From the NCBI GenBank assembly GCA_964588525.1, contig CAZPQC010000094.1, forward strand, positions 1 through 15,354: a DNA stretch of 15,354 nt. The letters are read 5' to 3'. Below are positions 6,715-12,378 of this stretch, piece by piece (position 1 is the stretch's first letter; every line of letters begins with the position of its first letter). This DNA is from JAFGQJ01 sp964588525. Its GTDB lineage: Bacteria > Spirochaetota > Spirochaetia > SZUA-6 > DRHE01. A program made the position numbers and the translations under genes. Under the pieces are notes generated by a model that was given only the letters and a program-made list of their open reading frames with translations, was not told the DNA's origin and did no database searches.

Positions 6715-8070
6715 ATGGCGAAGTATACTGTTGAAAAATCGAAACGGTTGTTTGACCGGGCTTGCAGTCTAGTTGCCGGCGGAGTATCCAGCAAATCTCG
6801 ATCGACCTTTGAAGGTTACCATCCGTTTCCGCTGTTCATTGAGCGGGCCGAAGGATCGAGACTCTACGATGCGGACGGCAACGAGTATATCGACTATCTG
6901 GCGGCCCTGGGGGCGACAATTCTTGGGAATGCAAACCCGGAAATTCTCGACTTCGTAAGCACGGAAATGAGAAAGGGTTCCTTTTATGCGCAGCCCTTCG
7001 AGCTGCAGCTGCAGGTAGCGGAGAAGCTTATTAAACATGTACCCTGCTTCGAACGCTTATCGTTTGTGAACTCCGGGACCGAAGCGAACCAGATGAACAT
7101 CCGGCTGGCCCGCGCGTATACGGGAAAAAACCTGCTGCTTAAATTCGAAGGTTGTTACCACGGGTGGTTGGACAACACCTGCTTCAGTCTCAGTGGAGTG
7201 ACCGCGGAGCGGTTGGGACCGCCGGATAAGCCCAACAAGGTCCCCGCTTCCGGTGGTATGGCGGCACACGCCGGGGACGATCTTCTGACAATTCCATGGA
7301 ACAACGTCGAGATACTGGCGCAGACGATCCGCGAGCACAAGGATCAGATCGCGGCTGTGATCACCGAACCTTATATGTGCAACAGCGGCTGTATTCCCCC
7401 CAACGAGGGGTACCTGGAAGCGATGCGGGAGCTGACAAAAAAGAACAACATCGTGCTGATCTTCGACGAGGTGATTACCGGCTTCAGAGCGGGTTTGAAC
7501 TGCGCCCAGGGGAAGTTCGGGGTAACACCGGACCTTACCACAGTTGGAAAGGCGATCGGCGGCGGATTTCCCATTGCTGCCTACGGGGGTCGGAAAGAGA
7601 TCATGGACCTCATAGCCGAAGACAAGGTTCTGCGGGCGGGGACGTTGAACGCAAATCGAGTGGTGATCGCGGCAGCCTATGCAACCTTAGGCGTGCTGGA
7701 GAGGAACAATGGACAGGTATATAATCATCTGTACCGTCTCGGCGGTAAGCTGATGTCGGGCATCCGAAGCATAATAGACAGTGTGGGTGTGGAAGCGGTA
7801 GTGCAGGGGCTCGGACCCATGTTTCAGATCTACTTCACAAAGCTGAAGAAGATCGAGAGCTCCCGGGACAGCGCCCAGTCGCGTTTCAAGGTTCACCACG
7901 ACTTCATTTGGCGGTTGATCGGCAGGGGCATATTCCCCCGTCCCAGCCAGATGGGCGAGTTTTACGTTACCGCGGCGCATTCAGACAAGGATGTAGAGAT
8001 TACCCTCGAGGTGATCGAAGAGGTGCTCAGGGAAATGAAATCGGACAATGCTCTGGGCGGAAAAGATTGA
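6715..8070 (+). CDS. Class III PLP aminotransferase, glutamate-1-semialdehyde aminomutase-like
   Basis: A 451-aa fold-type I PLP enzyme. Signatures are FVNSGTEANQMNIRLARAYT (residues 117-136, phosphate-binding SGTEA), KFEGCYHGW (143-151), FDEVITGFR (250-258) with Asp251 contacting the cofactor pyridine nitrogen, and TTVGKAIGGGFP (275-286) with Lys279 as the Schiff-base lysine. The layout follows the HemL branch, which transfers or shifts amino groups on small oxo/amino acids. The gene is divergent from a ROK repressor and next to sugar enzymes, not heme genes, so a catabolic role on an amino or keto sugar derivative is more likely than heme synthesis; this is an inference from context. The start ATG has GGGGAG 5 nt before it. 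Automated annotation would probably call it HemL, which I would not trust here. Confidence 0.88.
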   Translation: MAKYTVEKSKRLFDRACSLVAGGVSSKSRSTFEGYHPFPLFIERAEGSRLYDADGNEYIDYLAALGATILGNANPEILDFVSTEMRKGSFYAQPFELQLQVAEKLIKHVPCFERLSFVNSGTEANQMNIRLARAYTGKNLLLKFEGCYHGWLDNTCFSLSGVTAERLGPPDKPNKVPASGGMAAHAGDDLLTIPWNNVEILAQTIREHKDQIAAVITEPYMCNSGCIPPNEGYLEAMRELTKKNNIVLIFDEVITGFRAGLNCAQGKFGVTPDLTTVGKAIGGGFPIAAYGGRKEIMDLIAEDKVLRAGTLNANRVVIAAAYATLGVLERNNGQVYNHLYRLGGKLMSGIRSIIDSVGVEAVVQGLGPMFQIYFTKLKKIESSRDSAQSRFKVHHDFIWRLIGRGIFPRPSQMGEFYVTAAHSDKDVEITLEVIEEVLREMKSDNALGGKD

Positions 8071-8119
8071 ACCTGCGATGGGAGACTCCAGAAGTTGAAA
8101 TCAGTCCGAACCTTGGAGG

Positions 8120-8350
8120 AATTTTCGAAAGCATTTGCTGCGCATCTATATCCTCTCATCATTTCTCGCTTCTCTGGCCGGTACGATTTAGGTGTTGAAG
8201 TATGTTATGGGGAAGGGAGATGCGGGCGCTCCCGATCTCCTGGACTCGATCGTTGCCGTGGTAATCGGGGGGGCAAGCCTTTGCGGGGGGAGAGGAACGG
8301 TTGGCAGAACAGTACCGGGATGTTTCATCCTTGCAACCCCGGAAACCTAG
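8120..8350 (+). pseudogene. Remnant of an RbsC-type sugar ABC permease gene
   Basis: One frame (codons from 8120, stop at 8348-8350) gives FRKHLLRIYILSSFLASLAG, then TI and an in-frame TAG (8189-8191), then a linker and DSIVAVVIGGASLCGGRGT followed by VGRTVPGCFILATPET. This is the well-known late segment of RbsC-family permeases, where a VYxLSGLLAGLAG helix is followed about 17 residues later by ELDAIAAVVIGGTSL-GGRGT. Spacing between the two blocks is as in intact proteins. Only about 75 codons remain of roughly 320, and both ends and the internal stop mark it as dead. It fills most of the 300-nt gap between the aminotransferase and glycerate kinase genes; nothing else is seen there. Together with the binding-protein relic at 5012-5212 it points to a lost ribose-type importer. 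Confidence 0.75.
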
Positions 8351-8370
8351 TCTGAATACGGGGGTGGCTG

Positions 8371-9753
8371 GTGCCGGAACAGAAGCGAGCCTACGGGGAT
8401 CTGGAGAGCATTTTTCGTGCGGGGGTAGAACGGGTCAATCCCAAGCGGCTGATTTCCGCCGGTCTTCGCCTGGAGGGTGAAGAGCTCACGGTTCGATCGG
8501 AATCCACCTCGTTCACCGTCGACTTGAGGGAATTCGAGCGGATCGTGGTTCTGGGGGCCGGCAAGGCCTCCGCCTCCATGGCGGCGGGCTTGGAGCAGGT
8601 TCTGGGGGACCGCATCGCCGAGGGTGTGGTCGTAGTCAAGTACGGACATACCGAAAAGCTGGAACGGATCCGGCTGATCGAAGCGGGACATCCGGTCCCC
8701 GATGAACAGGGTGTGCGGGGGGCGGAAGCGGTTGCGGCGCTGGCTCGCCAAGCGGATGAGAAGACCCTGGTGGTGAACCTCATATCCGGCGGCGGTTCGG
8801 CCATTCTGCCGGCACCGTTTCAAGGGGAGGGACGGGGAGGGCCCCTGATCCTCTCCCTGGAGGACAAGCGGAGAGTCACCCGGGTGCTGCTGGCCTGCGG
8901 CGCCACGATTCAGGAGTTTAACTGCATCCGTAAGCATATCTCCGCTCTGAAGGGGGGACGTCTGGCGGAGCTTCTGCATCCGGCCAGATCCTTGAATCTG
9001 ATTCTTTCCGATGTGGTGGGGGACCGCCTGGATACGATCGCTTCCGGCCTGACCGTGGCCGATGAGACGACCTTCGCCCAGGCTATAGGCATCATCGCCA
9101 AGTACGGGATCGAAGAGCGGCTGCCACCCGTCGTGGTGGAGTTGCTGCGGCGGGGAGCCGAAGGCGAGTTCCCGGAGACCCCCAAACCGGGGAACCCGGT
9201 ATTTGCCGCTGTGACCAATGTCCTTCTGGGAACCAACTACACGGCCCTCAGCGCCGCAGCGGGCAAGGCGGAACACCTGGGTTACATCCCGGTTGTTCTG
9301 TCCTCCCGTGTCGTGGGAGAGGCCCGGGAAGTGGCCAAAGTCCTGGCCGCCATCGCCCTGGACATGCGGAGCCTGGAGCTCCTGGCAACAAGACCAGCCT
9401 GCCTGCTCTGCGGGGGGGAGACGACGGTCACGCTTCGGGGGAAGGGGCTGGGCGGCCGCAACCAGGAGCTGGCCCTGTCCTTTTTACAGGAGCTCGCCGC
9501 TGCTGATGGGGTTGCGGCGGAGGGGATTTACTTCCTGTCCGGGGCCACCGACGGAAATGACGGGCCCACCGATGCGGCCGGCGCATTCGCATCGGTGGAC
9601 ATCCTCGAGCAGGCCCTGAGGCAAGAGCTGTCGATAGCGAGCTACCTCGGGCAGAACGATTCCTACAGTTTCTACGAGGCAGTCGGACGGTTGCTCAAAA
9701 CGGGTCCGACGAATACCAACGTCTGCGATCTGCAGATCTGCCTGATCTTCTAG
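8371..9753 (+). CDS. Glycerate 2-kinase, GckA/TtuD (MOFRL) family
   Basis: A 460-aa enzyme of the family that phosphorylates D-glycerate with ATP to 2-phosphoglycerate, feeding lower glycolysis (some members were once named hydroxypyruvate reductase TtuD). Visible family features: VVLGAGKASASMA (residues 59-71), EAGHPVPD (104-111), LISGGGSAILPAP (137-149), FNCIRKHISALKGGRLA (183-199), LSDVVGDRLDTIASG (212-226), then the MOFRL domain with GGETTVTLRGKG and LGGRNQELAL, GATDGNDGPTDAAGA, and a C-terminal LLKTGPTNTNVCDLQ. The protein is full length. The start is GTG at 8371 with GGGGGTGG just upstream; no ATG lies near. It follows the dead permease fragment by 20 nt and may be read from the aminotransferase promoter. 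It fits the end of a sugar or sugar-acid pathway that releases glycerate. Confidence 0.92.
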   Translation: MPEQKRAYGDLESIFRAGVERVNPKRLISAGLRLEGEELTVRSESTSFTVDLREFERIVVLGAGKASASMAAGLEQVLGDRIAEGVVVVKYGHTEKLERIRLIEAGHPVPDEQGVRGAEAVAALARQADEKTLVVNLISGGGSAILPAPFQGEGRGGPLILSLEDKRRVTRVLLACGATIQEFNCIRKHISALKGGRLAELLHPARSLNLILSDVVGDRLDTIASGLTVADETTFAQAIGIIAKYGIEERLPPVVVELLRRGAEGEFPETPKPGNPVFAAVTNVLLGTNYTALSAAAGKAEHLGYIPVVLSSRVVGEAREVAKVLAAIALDMRSLELLATRPACLLCGGETTVTLRGKGLGGRNQELALSFLQELAAADGVAAEGIYFLSGATDGNDGPTDAAGAFASVDILEQALRQELSIASYLGQNDSYSFYEAVGRLLKTGPTNTNVCDLQICLIF

Positions 9754-9769
9754 TCCGCCTGATCTTCTA
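9741..9769 (+). repeat. Short tandem duplication at the end of the glycerate kinase gene
   Basis: CCTGATCTTCTA occurs at 9741-9752 and again at 9758-9769, a period of 17 nt, spanning the TAG stop. It looks like a slippage product. The rest of the gap to the tRNA shows nothing I can name. Confidence 0.6.
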
Positions 9770-9829
9770 TCTGGCCCGCTTCAGGGAGCTGTCGGAAGGA
9801 CACCGCCGGGATTGCTGTTGGCAAAAAAA

Positions 9830-9902
9830 TAGCGGCGAAGGGATTTGAACCCCTGACCCAGCGGATATGAGCCGCTTGCTCTACCACCTGAGCTACGCCG
9901 CC
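9830..9902 (-). tRNA. tRNA-Met (anticodon CAT), elongator type
   Basis: A 73-nt cloverleaf reads on the minus strand from GGCGGCG at 9902. The acceptor stem pairs with CGCCGCT (closing G-U at 1:72), the D arm is GCTC/GAGC, and the anticodon stem AGCGG/CCGCT has the loop CTCATAT, so the anticodon is CAT. The T arm is AGGGG/CCCTT with loop TTCAAAT, and the discriminator base is A. No CCA is encoded; a run of seven T follows at once. The anticodon stem lacks the three G-C pairs of initiator tRNA and position 1:72 can pair, so it is not the initiator. The lysidine-modified tRNA-Ile2 also carries CAT in DNA; elongator Met is more likely but not proven. Confidence 0.9.
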
Positions 9903-9929
9903 ATGTAAGAGCGAGTCTTGAACTCCAGA

Positions 9930-9958
9930 AATATACCAACGCGACTTTTTCGTGTCAA
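9930..9958 (-). promoter_or_regulatory. Promoter of the tRNA gene
   Basis: On the minus strand TTGACA (9958-9953), 17 nt, then TATATT (9935-9930). The expected start lies around 9923, about 20 nt before the mature tRNA 5' end, which leaves a short leader for RNase P to remove. Confidence 0.65.
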
Positions 9959-9986
9959 CAGAAAGCTTGACCCAGAAAGCTTGACC
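9959..9986. repeat. 14-bp tandem repeat carrying two TTGACC boxes
   Basis: CAGAAAGCTTGACC occurs twice in a row (9959-9972 and 9973-9986). The second copy supplies the -35 box of the thioesterase promoter; the first lies 14 nt upstream and abuts the tRNA promoter's -35. Confidence 0.7.
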
Positions 9987-10009
9987 CGCAAGTACATAGC
10001 CTCTACAAT
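9981..10009 (+). promoter_or_regulatory. Promoter of the thioesterase-cyclase-kinase operon
   Basis: TTGACC (9981-9986), a 17-nt spacer, and TACAAT (10004-10009, 5 of 6). The predicted start is about 10016-10017, which is at or just before the ATG at 10018, so the message should be leaderless or nearly so. Confidence 0.62.
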
Positions 10010-10017
10010 CCAGGCGA

Positions 10018-10434
10018 ATGATACACGTCGCCGAACTGAAAACCCGTTCCTACGAATGTGACAGCTACGGTCACATCAACAACGCCACCTACCTAAACTA
10101 CCTGGAATACGCCCGCATTCAGCTTCTAGAAGAGCTTCCGGTACCCTACCGCGAGCTGCGCCGCAGAGGGGTAGGCTTTGTGGTAACCAGGATCTGTATC
10201 GATTACAGGCTGCAGGTCGGCATCGGGGAAATCTTGCGCATCGAAACCCGTTCGATTCAGAAGCAGAAGGTCCGGATGGTTTTCCAGCAGAATATCTATC
10301 GGGATGACCAGCTGGTAGCCGAGGCCCAGGTCACCTGGGCCTGCATCAACGAACAGGGCAAACCGATACGCATACCCCCGGAGTTGGACATACCGGAGCT
10401 GGAACCGGTTCCGGCACCGGAGCGGGAAACGTGA
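10018..10434 (+). CDS. Acyl-CoA thioesterase-like hotdog protein (YbgC/4HBT family)
   Basis: A 138-aa single-domain hotdog protein. The N-terminal block ECDSYGHINNATYLNYLEYA (residues 13-32) is the signature of the 4-hydroxybenzoyl-CoA thioesterase/YbgC family, with Asp15 as the likely catalytic acid and GHINN in the substrate loop. VTRICIDYRLQVGIGE (56-71) and a beta-rich second half with AEAQVTWACIN complete the fold. Such enzymes hydrolyse acyl-CoA or acyl-ACP thioesters in the cytoplasm, and the exact chain is not predictable. It is the first gene of the operon and ends in a 4-nt overlap (GTGA) with the first cyclase-like gene. A predicted promoter places the transcript start almost on its ATG. 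Its link to signalling genes downstream may be only shared transcription. Confidence 0.88.
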   Translation: MIHVAELKTRSYECDSYGHINNATYLNYLEYARIQLLEELPVPYRELRRRGVGFVVTRICIDYRLQVGIGEILRIETRSIQKQKVRMVFQQNIYRDDQLVAEAQVTWACINEQGKPIRIPPELDIPELEPVPAPERET

Positions 10435-11348
10435 AGATCAGTCCTCGTCTTCAGAACTACATCTCCCAGTCTCTCTCCCAGTCGATGGAGGTCACGCTGA
10501 TGGAACGCCTGGCAGCCCGGGTAATCGGCGGATATGATCTGTACGAGCGTACCGGTTTTCCTGCCAATATCCCCATACCCCAGGTCGATGCCGCGCGGCA
10601 GATCGCTTCCGACCTGGCCCGCAGCGGCAATATCCATCGCTTCGCCGAATTGCTCGTCGAGGTGGATCGAGCGGGCGTGATGGGTCGGCCGGTGTCCATC
10701 CGTCTGCTTCCCCAGATCGTCAAGGAGCTGGAAGTCCTGGGGTATCGATTCAAGGAGGATCAGGGCATCTTCATGGAGGCGGGGGCGCGGGGGAAGACCA
10801 AGGGATGGGGCGTGCTGATCGAAGGCCAGATCCACGAGCTGAGCTTCCTGCGTATCGACACCGTGGGCAACACCGCGCTGGTGCGCACCTATTCCAAGCG
10901 CTTGGTGGTCCAGGTGTACAATGAGGTAAGGCGGTTGTTTGCCGGTATCGTGGAGAATCGAGACGGCCGTCTGTGGCAGTGGGAGGGGGACGGCGGAATT
11001 GCAGCCTTCTACTACGGGAACAAGAACATTCAAGCGGTCCTTTCCGGAATGGAGATGCTGCTCGAGCTGTTCATGTACAATCTCTTCCACTGCCCCTTCT
11101 CCAAAGCTCTCCAGATTCGCCTTGCCGTGCATACCGGTCCCTGCCCGTTTTACGGGAACTTCGAGAGAATACGCAGCGACACCCTGAGAAGACTCGAGGT
11201 CATCGAATCCGAGTTCGCCGAAAATGACAGCTTGGTGATCACCCCGGGCGTGTATTCCGATATGGGCAATAAGCTGAATAGGTTTTTCAAACCTCTGCGT
11301 GTATCCCGCCACAATCTTCTCTACCAGTACAAGCCGAGATGGGAGTAA
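10431..11348 (+). CDS. Class III nucleotide-cyclase-like protein with both metal aspartates
   Basis: A 305-aa protein. Residues 1-135 are an unassigned helical domain; residues about 137-285 look like a divergent adenylate/guanylate cyclase homology domain. The first metal Asp is Asp143 in SFLRIDTVGNT and the second Asp187 in WQWEGDGGIAAF. QIRLAVHTGPCPFYGN (228-243) matches the strand before the base-binding loop, and RIRSDTLRR (246-254) holds Asp250 where cyclases have the D of G-D-T-V-N. The Asn and Arg that normally stabilise the transition state are not present at aligned places (Arg253 and Val257 instead). Activity as a homodimer is therefore doubtful. The GTG start overlaps the thioesterase stop. 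It is followed 4 nt later by a paralogue with complementary residues. No membrane segment. Alternative: a nucleotide-binding non-enzyme. Confidence 0.75.
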   Translation: MKISPRLQNYISQSLSQSMEVTLMERLAARVIGGYDLYERTGFPANIPIPQVDAARQIASDLARSGNIHRFAELLVEVDRAGVMGRPVSIRLLPQIVKELEVLGYRFKEDQGIFMEAGARGKTKGWGVLIEGQIHELSFLRIDTVGNTALVRTYSKRLVVQVYNEVRRLFAGIVENRDGRLWQWEGDGGIAAFYYGNKNIQAVLSGMEMLLELFMYNLFHCPFSKALQIRLAVHTGPCPFYGNFERIRSDTLRRLEVIESEFAENDSLVITPGVYSDMGNKLNRFFKPLRVSRHNLLYQYKPRWE

Positions 11349-11352
11349 AGCG

Positions 11353-12369
11353 GTGGATATCCTGGTATTCTCCCGCAGTAAAAAACTGCCGGAAAAACTG
11401 AAGCTGCGCCGGCGAAAGGGCGTTGTCGATGATGTACGCTTTATGGGATTGGAGGAGTTTTCGGCTGCGCTCAAGGCTGCGGCTGCGCCCACGCTCTGCT
11501 ATCTGGATATATCGGCGATCGAGGAGCGACAGATAGCCGGCTACCTGAGAAACCTCAACAAAAAGGAAAACATCCTCTACGGGATCATCGACCCGGGCGC
11601 GAAGATCAAGGATGTGGGCCGCCTGTTTCACGACGGCGCGGTTGATTACATCAACCGGCAAAGCTTGGAAAGCGGCGTGGGAATGAGCAGGCTCAAAACC
11701 GTTCTCGACTATGCCCGGGACGTGCATCCAACCGCTCTGGCTGTAGCCGCCGCATCCACAGAGGCGATGAAACGAGCGCCGTACATCCTTTCGGGAAGCG
11801 ACTGGTCGTCCGTGGTACCCGGGGGGGAGTACACCTTTTCCATGATGTTCATCGAACTCGACGATAAGGACCAGATGGAGAAGCGCTACGATCCGCAGAA
11901 TCTATCCGTCGCCCTTTCATCGTTTCGCACCTATATAGACGGATTCGTGAAAAAGTTCGGCGGACGGCTGTGGATGTGGTTCAGTTTTGGGGGCATCGTT
12001 CTGTTTCCCTTTGACGCGAAAACCTGCCCGGCCTTGACCTGTGGGTTCCGACTCATGCTGTTCAAACACCTCTACGATATCGAGGGCTCCCACTTTCCGA
12101 ATTTCCTGTCTTTCCGTATAGTACTTCAAATTGGCAACACCCCCTACACGGAACAAAACACCGGCCATATCGTTTCCGACAGTCTGAACTCCATTTTTCA
12201 TCTAGGCCAGAAGTTCGTCCGGCCGGATAATTTCTGCGTGACCGAAGAGGTTATGCAGTTTGGACATTCGGCCTTGCGGGATTTCTTCGTGGTTGCCGGC
12301 ATCTTCGAAGGCCGACAAATACTGAGGATGCGTCGTCCCATACATCAGTATGAGAGAGAAACGTACTGA
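11353..12369 (+). CDS. Receiver-like domain fused to a degenerate class III nucleotide cyclase domain
   Basis: A 338-aa protein. The start is set at GTG 11353, because GGGAG lies 7 nt upstream and an earlier start would overlap the previous gene by 50 nt. Residues 1-122 resemble a response-regulator receiver fold: YLDIS (50-54) puts Asp52 at the phospho-acceptor place, and IIDPGAKIKDVGRLFHDGAV (78-97) then DYINR resemble the second half, but the acidic pair and the conserved Lys are not clear. Residues about 160-330 are a cyclase-like domain paralogous to the preceding protein: Asp170 in MMFIELDDKD matches the first metal Asp, while WMWFSFGGIVLF has Phe212 in place of the second. VSDSLNSIFH (274-283) keeps Asp276 and Asn279, with His283 at the usual Arg position. 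Likely a partner or regulator rather than a stand-alone cyclase. Confidence 0.72.
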   Translation: MDILVFSRSKKLPEKLKLRRRKGVVDDVRFMGLEEFSAALKAAAAPTLCYLDISAIEERQIAGYLRNLNKKENILYGIIDPGAKIKDVGRLFHDGAVDYINRQSLESGVGMSRLKTVLDYARDVHPTALAVAAASTEAMKRAPYILSGSDWSSVVPGGEYTFSMMFIELDDKDQMEKRYDPQNLSVALSSFRTYIDGFVKKFGGRLWMWFSFGGIVLFPFDAKTCPALTCGFRLMLFKHLYDIEGSHFPNFLSFRIVLQIGNTPYTEQNTGHIVSDSLNSIFHLGQKFVRPDNFCVTEEVMQFGHSALRDFFVVAGIFEGRQILRMRRPIHQYERETY

Positions 12370-12378
12370 GGCCGCATC

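Noticed and set aside
8095..8355. 86-aa open frame on the plus strand after the aminotransferase
   Set aside because: The permease-like residues lie in a different frame; this frame becomes Arg/Gly rich without family features.
8347..9276. 309-aa open frame on the minus strand
   Set aside because: Antisense to glycerate kinase, which is full length with all family motifs.
9830..9902. Initiator tRNA-fMet
   Set aside because: The anticodon stem lacks the three consecutive G-C pairs and position 1:72 can form a G-U pair, unlike initiator tRNA.
11299..11352. Upstream start for the receiver-cyclase gene at 11299
   Set aside because: It would overlap the preceding gene by 50 nt, and the extra residues (YPATIFSTSTSRDGSKA) do not fit the receiver fold. 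GTG 11353 has a good ribosome site.
10296..11492. 398-aa open frame on the minus strand
   Set aside because: Antisense to the cyclase-like gene, which has overlapping-start evidence and domain motifs. No domain is recognisable in the minus frame.
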